Source of the DNA: Cedecea lapagei
GTDB taxonomy: Bacteria; Pseudomonadota; Gammaproteobacteria; Enterobacterales; Enterobacteriaceae
Reading direction: 5' to 3'
Assembly (NCBI RefSeq): GCF_900635955.1
Contig: NZ_LR134201.1
Location: forward strand, 4,526,001 to 4,590,000
DNA: 64,000 bases
A program made the position numbers and the translations under genes. Within the stretch, counting starts at the first letter, position 1. Each line of letters opens with the position of its first letter. Shown piece after piece: positions 1 through 8,146 of the stretch. A model generated the notes under the pieces. It saw only the letters and a list, made by a program, of their open reading frames with translations, had not been told where the DNA came from and did not search any database.

Positions 1-800
1 AGGCCAGAGCCAATAATATCGGCCAGCTCGACAATCGCCGTTTCCCAGCTCCGGTGACGCTTGCCAATGGATACGGCCAACTCTATACGCCGCCCTACGG
101 AAGGTCCTGCCACCATCATCGCGCCCTGCTTCTGAGCCAGCGCATAGCCACGGTCAGCACCATAAATTCCTGCCGCAATGATACTCCCGGCGCTGCAGGC
201 GTTTTGCAGTGCCTCGCTGGTTGCAGCCGCCATTGCCGCGGCACCAGACATCGCCAGCACGTTGTTATGGGTAAAGCGGGTAATATCGAGCGCGGACTGG
301 ATTGCCGCCTCAATATCACCCGGATGCAGTACTGCCGCAGGCCAGATCTTCATCGCCGCACCGTTGGTCGCCTCCGCATTGCCTTTATTCACAATTTGCA
401 CAGACTGCTTCTCACCCTCAAGCTCCCCCTGGAGGGAAGCGCGGTTATCGTTAAAAATGGCCTTCATGGCCGCGCGGGTGGTTGGACCGGTAAAATTGGC
501 ATAGAAAGGGTAATCCAGCCAGCGCTGAAATGCCTCGCGCATTGCGCCGTCGCTCACTTTACGCTGATGATTTAGCAAAGCGTCAATGATGTACTTGGCC
601 TGAATAAAGTCGTCGGTACACATCCCTGCTTCATTGCAACGCCCAAAAGTATCGGCAGGGGGTTTTTCAAACCCCGTTACCCAGCCCCCGAAATAATCGC
701 GGATTTGTTGCTGAGTCCTCACTTCGGTTGCCGCGCCCATTGCATCGGCCGCGGCGGCGCCAATCAGGCACCCGAGAACTTTATTTTGTTCAACGTTCAT
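1..800 (-). CDS. ADP-ribosylglycohydrolase family protein (partial, cut by window start)
   Basis: Reading leftward from the ATG at 800-798 the frame stays open to base 1 (266 codons), so the C-terminal end lies outside the window. The N-terminus LGCLIGAAAADAMGAATE is the family's GDALG-type opening. TDDF near residue 62 stands where the metal-binding TDDT motif sits, and ATNGAAMK and FTHNN match later conserved blocks. Family members remove ADP-ribose or related ribosyl groups using two Mg ions. The start overlaps the upstream kinase gene by 11 bp behind a good Shine-Dalgarno (AGGAG), so the two are translationally coupled. The layout copies Salmonella STM4066-STM4067. The true substrate is unknown; a ribosyl-linked compound feeding the kinase is an inference. 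Confidence 0.85.
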   Translation of the reverse strand, partial: MNVEQNKVLGCLIGAAAADAMGAATEVRTQQQIRDYFGGWVTGFEKPPADTFGRCNEAGMCTDDFIQAKYIIDALLNHQRKVSDGAMREAFQRWLDYPFYANFTGPTTRAAMKAIFNDNRASLQGELEGEKQSVQIVNKGNAEATNGAAMKIWPAAVLHPGDIEAAIQSALDITRFTHNNVLAMSGAAAMAAATSEALQNACSAGSIIAAGIYGADRGYALAQKQGAMMVAGPSVGRRIELAVSIGKRHRSWETAIVELADIIGSG

Positions 801-1767
801 AAAAAACTCCTGAGGGGTTGAGGTTATTTTTTATCGGATGGGTGGTCCGAAAGGCGGCAAGCTGATCCTGATAAGGCAATGCCGTCATTGCCCCTTTTGC
901 CGTTACCGCCATCGCGCCGCAGAGGTTGGCGTTATCTATCGCCTCCGCAAGTAGCTGATGATCCCAGCCTGAAGACTGAGAAAGGGTGTAAAGTAGCCCG
1001 CCAACAAAGGCATCGCCCGCCCCAGTCGTATCAACCACGGTGATTCTGGGGGCGGGGAAGCTAAACTCGCCCTCCGGAGAGACCAGCAGAGCGCCCTGCT
1101 CACCGAGGGAGATAATGGTCGTCGCACAGCCCAGCTCCCGAATAAAGTGACGGGCATCCGGCCAATGCTCTACCTCACCCAGCCAGCAAAGCTCTTCAGC
1201 AGACACTTTGCAGATAGATGCCTGTCCCATCGCTTTTGCCAGCAGCGGTCTGATATCGCCCGCATCACGCCACATGTTCAGGCGCAGGTTGACGTCAAAC
1301 ATGACATGTCCCCCGGCTTCTTTTATTCGCCGGGCGCCTTCCAGACAGGCTTCACGGGCGGGGCTTTCGGTCAGCCCTATCGAGCTAAAATAGAACCACT
1401 GGTTAGCCGCAAACTCGGGGAGATCCTGAGGTGAAACAAAGGCATCGGCCCCCGGATGAACCAGATAGGTAAAGCTGCGCTCTCCCTCTGGCGTAAGATT
1501 CACAATCAATACCGCGCTGGTCTGTCGGGGATCGAGACGCAGTGCGGTGACATCAACCCCCTCATCGCGGAGCGTATGCTGCAAAAAGTGCCCGGTATCG
1601 TCATCCCCAAGGCAACCTATAAACCCGCAGCTTCCCCCCAGTCGCGCAACGCAAACCGCGACGTTTGCCGAGGCACCGCCCGGACATTTCAGGTAGGTAT
1701 TCACCTGCTCAGGCACTAGATCCACTGAAGCATCACCGATGACCCAAACCTTATTGCGTTGATGCAT
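790..1767 (-). CDS. PfkB-family aminoimidazole riboside kinase (STM4066-like)
   Basis: 325-residue PfkB-family kinase. The opening NKVWVIGDASVDLVPE, the substrate-lid block CPGGASANVAV near residue 30 and the ATP/catalytic signature DTTGAGDAF at 246-254 are visible; Asp252 is the expected catalytic base. From memory the sequence is very close along its length to Salmonella STM4066, shown to phosphorylate 5-aminoimidazole riboside to AIR, a thiamine and purine precursor. It lies 10 bp after the transporter gene and overlaps the ADP-ribosylglycohydrolase gene, so the three form one operon. A general ribokinase or fructokinase role is the alternative, but the similarity to STM4066 is specific. 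Confidence 0.88.
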   Translation of the reverse strand: MHQRNKVWVIGDASVDLVPEQVNTYLKCPGGASANVAVCVARLGGSCGFIGCLGDDDTGHFLQHTLRDEGVDVTALRLDPRQTSAVLIVNLTPEGERSFTYLVHPGADAFVSPQDLPEFAANQWFYFSSIGLTESPAREACLEGARRIKEAGGHVMFDVNLRLNMWRDAGDIRPLLAKAMGQASICKVSAEELCWLGEVEHWPDARHFIRELGCATTIISLGEQGALLVSPEGEFSFPAPRITVVDTTGAGDAFVGGLLYTLSQSSGWDHQLLAEAIDNANLCGAMAVTAKGAMTALPYQDQLAAFRTTHPIKNNLNPSGVFYER

Positions 1768-1777
1768 AGCTCCCTCC

Positions 1778-3112
1778 TCAGGCCTGGCGATGAGCCAGAT
1801 CGGCCTGGATATCGCGGTAGTAATGGTTATTAATCAGATACTTTCTCATTAACAGCCCAACGGCCAGATGGAATACCGCCGGGATCGTCGTCGTCATCAG
1901 GGCTATTCCGGCAAGCGACCGAGCACTTTGCTGAACATCGGCCTGATAACCGAAATGGCTAAGCAAGAACCCAAGCACTCCGCCCGCGATGCCCATGCCA
2001 AACTTCTGGAAGAACAGGATGCCGCCGAAGGCGAGGCCAGAGACCCGTAATCCGGTCTTCTTCTCGCCGTAATCGACAGCCTCGGCAATCGAGGACCAAA
2101 ACACCGGCATTTGCATGTCGCAGAAGAAGTTGATCAGGAAGTAGAAAATGAATGCCAGGATCAGGCTCTGCTGGTCGACGAAGAAATACATCGCAAAGCT
2201 CAGGGCAAAGGTGATCAACTGGGTGTAACGGAACATTTTGATTTTGTCCCAAAACTTCGTTACCCAGGTGGTAGCGACCATGGCCAGAATGGAGGCAACT
2301 ACGCCCGTCGTCAGGAAAGGCGATATCAGGGCATCGCCGCCGCCAAGATAATACTTCGCGTAGTAGGCAGCGACGGAGCCTCGAATGACGTAGCCGCACA
2401 TTAGCAGCATGATGACAACGCCCAGAATCAGCCACTGGTCGTTGCGCAGCAGGTTGGCAAACTGCGCTTTTATGTTCAGTGACGGCAACTCCGGTTCGCT
2501 ACGCTCGCGAGTTGTCAAAAAACAGAAAACAAAGAGAAGGGTTCCCATGATCCCCATCAGCCCCATGGAAAGCTGGTAGCCATGGGCTTTGCTACCCTGC
2601 CCCAGCCAAACCGCCAGCACAGGCACAACGATAGTGACCAGAAACGCCGCTATTTTAGTCATCACAAAGCGGTAACCGTTAGCACTCAGGCGCTCGACAG
2701 GATCGTTACTGATCACGCCGATCAGCGAGATGTAGGGAATGGTGATCGCGGTATAAACCAGGGTCATCAGGATATAGGTGAAGTAGGCCCATGCCAGTTT
2801 TGCCGTATAGGCGACATCCGGCGTAATAAACATCAGGTAGACGGCGAAGCCAAACGGAACTGCAAACCAGATCAGCCAGGGGCGGTAGCGTCCCCAGCGG
2901 GTTGATATTTTATCCGTCAGCATTCCCATTGCCGGGTCGATAAATGCATCGATCATGCGGACAACAATAAACAAGACGCCAACATCAGCGGCTTTAAGCC
3001 CGTATATATCGGTATAGAAATAGGCCAACAAGAGCTGCATAGCCACAATCACTACGTTAATCGCCATATCCCCGGCGCCAAACCCCACTTTTTCCACGAT
3101 TGACAGTTTCAT
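1778..3112 (-). CDS. MFS/GPH-family sugar or nucleoside transporter (STM4065-like)
   Basis: 444 residues with about twelve hydrophobic segments. Features of the glycoside-pentoside-hexuronide:cation symporter family (MelB, YicJ, XylP) include GFGAGDMAIN near the N-terminus and DPAMGMLTDKISTRWGRYRPW in the loop after helix 2, which carries the conserved Asp and Arg residues. It is the first gene of the three-gene leftward operon, so it probably imports the riboside that the kinase phosphorylates; this is inference from context. The ATG at 3112 has an AAGGAA ribosome-binding site 7 bp upstream. The promoter region holds a perfect palindrome (3253-3282) and a CRP-like site. Confidence 0.85.
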   Translation of the reverse strand: MKLSIVEKVGFGAGDMAINVVIVAMQLLLAYFYTDIYGLKAADVGVLFIVVRMIDAFIDPAMGMLTDKISTRWGRYRPWLIWFAVPFGFAVYLMFITPDVAYTAKLAWAYFTYILMTLVYTAITIPYISLIGVISNDPVERLSANGYRFVMTKIAAFLVTIVVPVLAVWLGQGSKAHGYQLSMGLMGIMGTLLFVFCFLTTRERSEPELPSLNIKAQFANLLRNDQWLILGVVIMLLMCGYVIRGSVAAYYAKYYLGGGDALISPFLTTGVVASILAMVATTWVTKFWDKIKMFRYTQLITFALSFAMYFFVDQQSLILAFIFYFLINFFCDMQMPVFWSSIAEAVDYGEKKTGLRVSGLAFGGILFFQKFGMGIAGGVLGFLLSHFGYQADVQQSARSLAGIALMTTTIPAVFHLAVGLLMRKYLINNHYYRDIQADLAHRQA

Positions 3113-3252
3113 ATCGGTATTCCTTTGGCACCCTGAGGCGCAAGAATGTCGAACAGGAGGAGAGATAACTGCGTGAAATAAATAATTTTTAACGATATCT
3201 GAAGCCGAAAAGCGCGGGGATAGCGTCAGGAGGGAGAGTACGCCAACGACAA

Positions 3253-3282
3253 AAAGACATAAAGGTATACCTTTATGTCTTT
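3253..3282. promoter_or_regulatory. perfect 30-bp palindrome, candidate operator of the riboside operon
   Basis: The 15-base half AAAGACATAAAGGTA is followed exactly by its reverse complement, centred between 3267 and 3268; the symmetry stops at 3252/3283. It lies 141 bp upstream of the transporter start. The Salmonella counterpart operon carries a GntR-family gene (STM4068) and GntR proteins bind such palindromes, so it is probably that regulator's operator. A GntR gene is not in the window; it may lie beyond the left edge. Confidence 0.6.
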
Positions 3283-3333
3283 AGATCGCTTTCACATTAT
3301 TTACATTTGATATGCATGAGCAGGACATCAGAA

Positions 3334-3349
3334 TGTGATTTTGATCAAA
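3334..3349. promoter_or_regulatory. candidate CRP binding site
   Basis: TGTGATTTTGATCAAA matches the CRP consensus TGTGA-N6-TCACA at nine of ten positions. Its centre is 74 bp upstream (in the direction of the operon) of the 30-bp palindrome. A second, weaker match with a perfect TCACA half lies at 3281-3296, next to the palindrome. Catabolite control of a sugar-transport operon would be expected. Assigned by pattern only. Confidence 0.45.
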
Positions 3350-3394
3350 AAAAAGCCAATATGAATTTAAGATGAAGCGTGGTCCGACAAACGT

Positions 3395-3433
3395 AAAAAA
3401 ACCCGGCGGCATTAAGCCACCGGGTCTTTTTAT
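3395..3433 (-). terminator. Rho-independent terminator of sbp
   Basis: Stem ACCCGGTGGC / GCCGCCGGGT (one mismatch) with a five-base loop, followed on the minus strand by seven T. It lies about 40 bp past the sbp stop codon. T-rich flanks on both sides may let it act in both directions. Confidence 0.85.
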
Positions 3434-3474
3434 TTTACGCTCTGGCAGGCCATCAACCTGCCGTGCTGTAGAAG

Positions 3475-4464
3475 TTAACGTTTGCTGATTTGGTCGAAGC
3501 TGCCGCCGTTAGAGAAGTGATCCTTCTGCGCCTTCGTCCAGCCGCCGAACTCTTCATCAATCGTGTAGAGCTTCAGTTTCGGGAACTCTTTTTCATACTT
3601 TTTAGCGACGTCAGGATCGCGCGGACGATAGTAGTTCTTCGCAGCAATCTCCTGGCCTTCCGGCGAGTAGAGATACTTCAGGTAAGCTTCCGCTACCGCC
3701 TGCGTGCCCTTCTTCTCAACAACCTTATCGACGACTGATACGGTCGGCTCCGCAAGAATAGATTCGCTCGGGGTCACAATCTCGAACTTATCTTTGCCCA
3801 ATTCGTTGGTAGCCAGTAACGCTTCGTTTTCCCACGCAATCAGCACGTCGCCAATGCCGCGTTCAACGAAGGTGTTGGTTGAGCCGCGAGCGCCAGAATC
3901 CAGCACCTCTACGTTTTTGAAAAGCGCTTTAACGAAGTCCTGTGCCTTAGCCTGATCGTTATTGTTGTGGTGCAGCGCATAACCCCATGCGGCTAAGTAG
4001 TTCCAGCGCGCACCGCCGGAGCTTTTCGGGTTTGGCGTGATGACGGAGACGCCAGGTTTAATCAGGTCGTTCCAGTCATGAATTTGTTTTGGATTGCCTT
4101 TACGCACCAGGAAAACAATGGTGGAGGTGTAAGGTGCGGAGTTATCCGGCAGGCGCTTGATCCAGTTTTTATCAATACGCCCACGCTCAGCAATAGCATC
4201 AACATCATAGGCCAGTGCCAGGGTCACCACATCGGCTTCAATCCCGTTGATGACGGACGTAGCCTGTTTTCCGGATCCGCCGTGAGACTGACGCACGGTG
4301 ACCGTATCACCGGTCTGCTGCTTCCAGTGAGCGCTGAACGCTTTGTTGTACTCTTCATACAGTTCACGAGTCGGATCGTAAGACACGTTGAGTAACTGAA
4401 TGTCCTTTGCCAGTACGCCACCAGAAGCCAAAAGTAGTGTTAAACCCACGCCCCACTTGTTCAT
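3475..4464 (-). CDS. sbp: Sulfate-binding periplasmic protein Sbp
   Basis: 329 residues, the same length as E. coli Sbp. A signal peptide with hydrophobic core LTLLLASG ends at VLA before KDIQLLNVSYDPTRELY, the start of the mature protein. HGGSGKQA and NPKSSGGARWNY are ligand-binding segments of the sulfate/thiosulfate-binding family, and the C-terminus GGWTKAQKDHF and FDQISKR matches Sbp rather than CysP. It delivers sulfate to the CysTWA ABC transporter. In E. coli the next gene is cdh; here that place is taken by the riboside operon. No CysB site was identified by eye. Confidence 0.96.
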   Translation of the reverse strand: MNKWGVGLTLLLASGGVLAKDIQLLNVSYDPTRELYEEYNKAFSAHWKQQTGDTVTVRQSHGGSGKQATSVINGIEADVVTLALAYDVDAIAERGRIDKNWIKRLPDNSAPYTSTIVFLVRKGNPKQIHDWNDLIKPGVSVITPNPKSSGGARWNYLAAWGYALHHNNNDQAKAQDFVKALFKNVEVLDSGARGSTNTFVERGIGDVLIAWENEALLATNELGKDKFEIVTPSESILAEPTVSVVDKVVEKKGTQAVAEAYLKYLYSPEGQEIAAKNYYRPRDPDVAKKYEKEFPKLKLYTIDEEFGGWTKAQKDHFSNGGSFDQISKR

Positions 4465-4572
4465 CGCTCGCTCTCTTTATGAAGTTTGATAAAGCCAGCG
4501 TGCCAGAAACTATTTCAGGGATTAAAGAATAAAAAAAGATTGGCTATAACTTTTGGCGATATAACAGGCAAT

Positions 4573-4597
4573 AAAAAACCGGGCAACGCCCGGTTTT
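4573..4597 (-). terminator. Rho-independent terminator of pfkA
   Basis: Perfect stem AACCGGGC / GCCCGGTT with a short loop, flanked by A-runs on one side and T-runs on the other, 20 bp past the pfkA stop. Reading leftward it ends in six T. Confidence 0.9.
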
Positions 4598-4615
4598 CGC
4601 CGATAGCGGCTCGAC

Positions 4616-5578
4616 TTAGTACAGCTTTTTAGCGCAGTCCAGCCAGTCACCTTTGAACGGACGCTTCATATTTTCAATCGCGTCAATAATGTCATGGTGA
4701 ACCAGCTTTTCGTTCTGAATACCGACGCAGCGGCCGCCAAAGCCCTGCAGCAGCAGTTCGATGGAGTAGGCCCCCATGCGGGACGCCAGGATACGGTCAT
4801 ACGCTACCGGAGAACCGCCGCGCTGGATATGGCCCAGAACGGTCGCTCGGGTTTCGCGCTTGGTTTCGGTTTCAATGTATTTAGCCAGCTCGTCGACATC
4901 GCAGATGTGCTCGGTGATGGCAACAATGGCGTGCTTTTTACCTTTGGCAATCCCGGCTTTGATTTCCGCCACCAGATCTTCGCGGCTGAATTCCACTTCC
5001 GGCAGAACCACAAACTCACAGCCGCCGGCGATAGCAGCAGCCAGGGTCAGATCACCGCAGTAGCGTCCCATCACTTCAACGATGGAAATACGCTGGTGTG
5101 AAGAGGAGGTGTCACGCAGACGGTCAATCGCTTCAACCACGGTTTCCAGCGCGGTGAAATAACCGATGGTGTAGTCGGTGCCTTTGATATCGTTATCAAT
5201 GGTGCCCGGCAGGCCGATACAAGGGAAGCCCATTTCCGTCAGGCGCATAGCCCCCATATAAGAACCGTCACCGCCAATCACCACGAGCGCATCAATGCCG
5301 CGTTTTTTCAGGTTATCGATAGCCACGGCGCGAATGTTTTCATCGCGGAACTCAGGGAAGCGAGCGGAGCCGAGGAAGGTGCCGCCACGGTTAATCATGT
5401 CGGAAACGCTGTAGCGGTCCAGCTGCACCATGCGGTCTTCATACAGACCGAGGTAACCATCATAGACACCCATGACTTCCAGACCTTCTGACAGCGCTGC
5501 ACGCACCACACCGCGGATCGCCGCGTTCATGCCCGGCGCATCACCGCCACTCGTCAACACACCAATTTTTTTGATCAT
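4616..5578 (-). CDS. pfkA: ATP-dependent 6-phosphofructokinase PfkA
   Basis: 320 residues, exactly the family length. The ATP-binding loop TSGGDAPGMNAAIRG is at residues 9-23, GGDGSYMGAMRL near 102, and the catalytic PGTIDNDI motif (Asp127 region) near 125. Arg residues in RETRATVLGHIQRGG form the effector and substrate sites. It converts fructose 6-phosphate to fructose 1,6-bisphosphate, the committed step of glycolysis, and is allosterically activated by ADP and inhibited by PEP in E. coli. It is a single-gene unit with its own terminator. Confidence 0.98.
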   Translation of the reverse strand: MIKKIGVLTSGGDAPGMNAAIRGVVRAALSEGLEVMGVYDGYLGLYEDRMVQLDRYSVSDMINRGGTFLGSARFPEFRDENIRAVAIDNLKKRGIDALVVIGGDGSYMGAMRLTEMGFPCIGLPGTIDNDIKGTDYTIGYFTALETVVEAIDRLRDTSSSHQRISIVEVMGRYCGDLTLAAAIAGGCEFVVLPEVEFSREDLVAEIKAGIAKGKKHAIVAITEHICDVDELAKYIETETKRETRATVLGHIQRGGSPVAYDRILASRMGAYSIELLLQGFGGRCVGIQNEKLVHHDIIDAIENMKRPFKGDWLDCAKKLY

Positions 5579-5760
5579 GACTACCTCTGAACTTTGAAAG
5601 CAAAATTAATCCTGTTGCCGGAAAACGCTGCGGGCAAGCCGAAGCTTCGACGCTGTCCAAATAGTATAACAACGGCTTCCAGCTGAATTGATTCAGGTCA
5701 GGCCAAATGGCGGAACATTATGCAAAAACTGCCAATTGGCGCCAACTTTCCAACGTAAAA

Positions 5761-6663
5761 CTAAAGCTCGAAATGCCCCTGCCGTCCCGTCGGGACAACA
5801 GAGCAAGGATCCTGGTGGATAATCACATCCGATCCCGGAAAACGGTGCAAGATAGCCTGCTCCACCTGCTCAGCAACAACGTGCGCCTGAACCAGCGGCA
5901 AATTATCTTCCATCTCAATATGAAGCTGTATAAAGCGGGTCGGCCCTGACTGCCGCGTTCGAAGATCGTGGGCTCCCCTGACGCCGGGCCACGCATTCAC
6001 GATATCAATAATAGCCTGACGTTCCTCATCCGGTAACGCCCGATCAAGCAGTGATTGTACGGCTTCATAACCCATCTGCAGCGCGCTATACAAAATGTAC
6101 ACGCCAATGCCCAGGGCAAACAGTGAATCCGCACGATGCCAGCCGTACCAGGATAGGGCCAGCGCAATAAGAATTGCGCCATTCATCATAACATCAGACT
6201 GATAATGAAGCATATCGGCCCGGACGGCCTGACTTTGAGTTTTTCGCACCACCCAACGCTGGAAGGTCACCAGTATCAACGTGCTGAACAGCGCCACAAT
6301 CGTAACCGCAACGCCAATGCCGGGATCTTTCATCGGCGTGGGATCGGCCAGGTGCTGAATGCCGGTTAAAAACAGAAACAGCGCCGAGCCGGAGATAAAC
6401 ATGCTTTGTGCGAGGGCGGCCAGCGACTCCGCCTTGCCGTGACCAAACGTATGCTCTTCATCCGCCGGCTGAAGCGAGTAACGAACCACCAGCAGGTTCG
6501 TCAGTGAAGCAGCAATATCAACCAGGGAGTCCACCAGCGCCGCCAGGATGCTGACCGAACCGGTGTACCACCAGGCGAAAATTTTAATTAACAGTAAAAG
6601 CGACGCCATGACGGTCGCGGCAATTGCAGCCCGGCTAACCAGCTGCCCATATTGTTGATTCAT
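5761..6663 (-). CDS. fieF: Cation diffusion facilitator FieF (YiiP), Zn/Fe efflux
   Basis: 300 residues, same as E. coli FieF. Six membrane segments; the transport-site residues are seen in LVDSLVD (Asp45/Asp49 region) and in HYQSDVMMN (the His/Asp pair of helix 5). HTFGHGKAES in the loop after helix 2 and a cytoplasmic C-terminal domain with HVVAEQVEQAI and DVIIHQDP for Zn-dependent dimerisation are also present. It exports divalent metal in exchange for protons. It lies between cpxP and pfkA as in E. coli. Confidence 0.96.
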   Translation of the reverse strand: MNQQYGQLVSRAAIAATVMASLLLLIKIFAWWYTGSVSILAALVDSLVDIAASLTNLLVVRYSLQPADEEHTFGHGKAESLAALAQSMFISGSALFLFLTGIQHLADPTPMKDPGIGVAVTIVALFSTLILVTFQRWVVRKTQSQAVRADMLHYQSDVMMNGAILIALALSWYGWHRADSLFALGIGVYILYSALQMGYEAVQSLLDRALPDEERQAIIDIVNAWPGVRGAHDLRTRQSGPTRFIQLHIEMEDNLPLVQAHVVAEQVEQAILHRFPGSDVIIHQDPCSVVPTGRQGHFEL

Positions 6664-6719
6664 GGGGGCTCCCGCAGGTGAATGCCGCTAGTATAGCGGA
6701 TCCGCCCTGAGCGTCGGGC

Positions 6720-6777
6720 AAAAAAAACCCGCCTGGTGAGGCGGGGAAGACAGGGATGGTGTCTATGGCAAGGAAAA
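6720..6777 (-). ncRNA. cpxQ: CpxQ, Hfq-dependent sRNA from the cpxP 3' UTR
   Basis: Starting at 6777 on the minus strand the sequence TTTTCCTTGCCATAGACACC and the following CATCCCTGTCTTCC agree, from memory, with the 5' and seed regions of E. coli/Salmonella CpxQ. It then forms a GC hairpin (CCCGCCT / AGGCGGG) and ends in eight T at 6720, giving 58 nt, the known length. CpxQ is released by RNase E cleavage from the cpxP transcript and represses envelope-protein mRNAs. The hairpin loop differs from E. coli but the stem and T-run are kept, so it also serves as cpxP terminator. Confidence 0.85.
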
Positions 6778-6786
6778 CAGGGTTTG

Positions 6787-7296
6787 TTACTGGTTACTAC
6801 GGGTACTGCTACTACTCATGGCCTGCAGCGAAACGCCCTGCTGCAGTTCCGACAGTTCACGGAGATGCTCCATGCGCTGCTGGTGTTTCTCATTCAAAGC
6901 GGCTTGCTGTTCCGGGCTGAGTAAGTGGTACATTTGGTTGCGTACTTTTGCCATTTCAACCTGGCGGGCAACCTGTTCTTGTGCCATTTTTTCAGCCTGA
7001 GCTTTTACTGCCACTTCATCAAAATTATCTGCGGTGACCAGACGATGCATGATCTCCATTTCGCTAACATTAACGGGTGGGCTATCATGCCTTGCCCGGT
7101 GCATAAGATCTCGCATCTGTTGGCGTTGCTGCTCGGTCAAATTTATGCCGTCAAACATGTGGTTCTGAACGTTGTTTCGTTTTGCCAGACTGTCACTTTG
7201 TGGCCAGTTAACGCCGGTCGGCAAATCAGCGGCCCGGCTGGCTAACGAGACAAACGCCAGTGTTGAGGCCATGACGACAGCGGTAACATTGCGCAT
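6787..7296 (-). CDS. cpxP: Periplasmic adaptor and Cpx pathway inhibitor CpxP
   Basis: 169 residues from the ATG at 7296, chosen because GGGAG lies just upstream and the reading MRNVTAVVMAS matches CpxP; an in-frame ATG at 7332 would add twelve residues without a good ribosome-binding site. There is a signal peptide (cleavage near SRA-AD). Two LTxxQ motifs, LTEQQRQQM near residue 54 and LSPEQQAAL near 127, mark the Spy/CpxP fold. CpxP restrains the sensor CpxA and delivers misfolded pilins to DegP. It is divergent from cpxRA and shares their CpxR box; its 3' end encodes CpxQ. Confidence 0.93.
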   Translation of the reverse strand: MRNVTAVVMASTLAFVSLASRAADLPTGVNWPQSDSLAKRNNVQNHMFDGINLTEQQRQQMRDLMHRARHDSPPVNVSEMEIMHRLVTADNFDEVAVKAQAEKMAQEQVARQVEMAKVRNQMYHLLSPEQQAALNEKHQQRMEHLRELSELQQGVSLQAMSSSSTRSNQ

Positions 7297-7377
7297 CACT
7301 TGCTCCCAGGATCTGTGTGTGCTGCGATTCAACGAGAGCCAGTCTACGATTCCCGCTGCAAACTAGCGTCAGGGGGT

Positions 7378-7392
7378 GTAAAACAACGTAAA
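7378..7392. promoter_or_regulatory. CpxR box
   Basis: GTAAAACAACGTAAA is a perfect GTAAA-N5-GTAAA site in the cpxP/cpxR divergent intergenic region. In E. coli the same site gives autoactivation of cpxRA and strong activation of cpxP under envelope stress. Confidence 0.92.
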
Positions 7393-7447
7393 GTCATGGA
7401 TTAGCGCGCCTTGATGACGTAATTTCTGCCTCGGAGGTAATTTCAAA

Positions 7448-8146
7448 ATGAATAAAATCCTGTTAGTTGATGACGACCGAGAGCTGACTTCCCTGCTAAA
7501 GGAATTGCTCGACATGGAAGGTTTTGACGTGACCGTCGCTCATGACGGTGAACAAGCGTTGACGCTCCTGGACGACAGCATCGACCTGTTATTGCTCGAC
7601 GTAATGATGCCAAAGAAAAACGGCATTGATACTTTGAAAGAGCTTCGCCAGACACACCAGACACCTGTCATTATGCTTACCGCACGCGGTAGCGAACTCG
7701 ATCGCGTCCTCGGCCTTGAGCTGGGGGCCGATGACTATTTGCCAAAACCCTTTAACGATCGCGAGCTGGTCGCCCGTATTCGCGCCATCCTGCGTCGTTC
7801 ACACTGGAGCGAGCAGCAACAAAACAGCGACAGCAGTTCGCCGACGGTAGACGTCGACGGGCTGAGCCTCAATCCGGGCCGTCAGGAAGCCAGCTTTGAC
7901 GGGCAGGCGCTGGATCTAACCGGCACCGAATTCACGCTGCTTTATCTCCTTGCCCAGCACCTGGGCCAGGTGGTTTCACGTGAACATCTGAGTCAGGAAG
8001 TTCTGGGTAAACGTCTGACGCCTTTCGATCGCGCAATCGACATGCATATTTCCAACCTGCGTCGTAAATTGCCGGATCGCAAAGACGGCCATCCGTGGTT
8101 TAAAACCTTACGTGGCCGCGGCTATCTGATGGTTTCCGCTTCATGA
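7448..8146 (+). CDS. cpxR: Response regulator CpxR
   Basis: 232 residues, the E. coli length. Receiver domain with acidic pocket VDDD (8-10), phosphoacceptor Asp51 in LLLDVMMP, the conserved Thr in MLTARG and Lys in LPKPF, then an OmpR-type winged helix (LTGTEFTLLYLL to LRGRGYLMV). It controls envelope-stress genes after phosphorylation by CpxA. The stop overlaps the cpxA start by 4 bp (ATGA), so the pair is coupled. Confidence 0.98.
   Translation: MNKILLVDDDRELTSLLKELLDMEGFDVTVAHDGEQALTLLDDSIDLLLLDVMMPKKNGIDTLKELRQTHQTPVIMLTARGSELDRVLGLELGADDYLPKPFNDRELVARIRAILRRSHWSEQQQNSDSSSPTVDVDGLSLNPGRQEASFDGQALDLTGTEFTLLYLLAQHLGQVVSREHLSQEVLGKRLTPFDRAIDMHISNLRRKLPDRKDGHPWFKTLRGRGYLMVSAS

Larger units (their letters stand above)
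3113..3474. other. 362-bp intergenic region between transporter gene and sbp
   Basis: No gene is seen here. It holds the leftward promoter region of the riboside operon (CRP-like site 3334-3349, palindrome 3253-3282) and, at its right end, the sbp terminator at 3395-3433. Confidence 0.7.

Noticed and set aside
54..575. Plus-strand open frame of 173 codons
   Set aside because: It lies wholly opposite the ADP-ribosylglycohydrolase reading, which has clear family motifs; the plus frame has no recognisable content.
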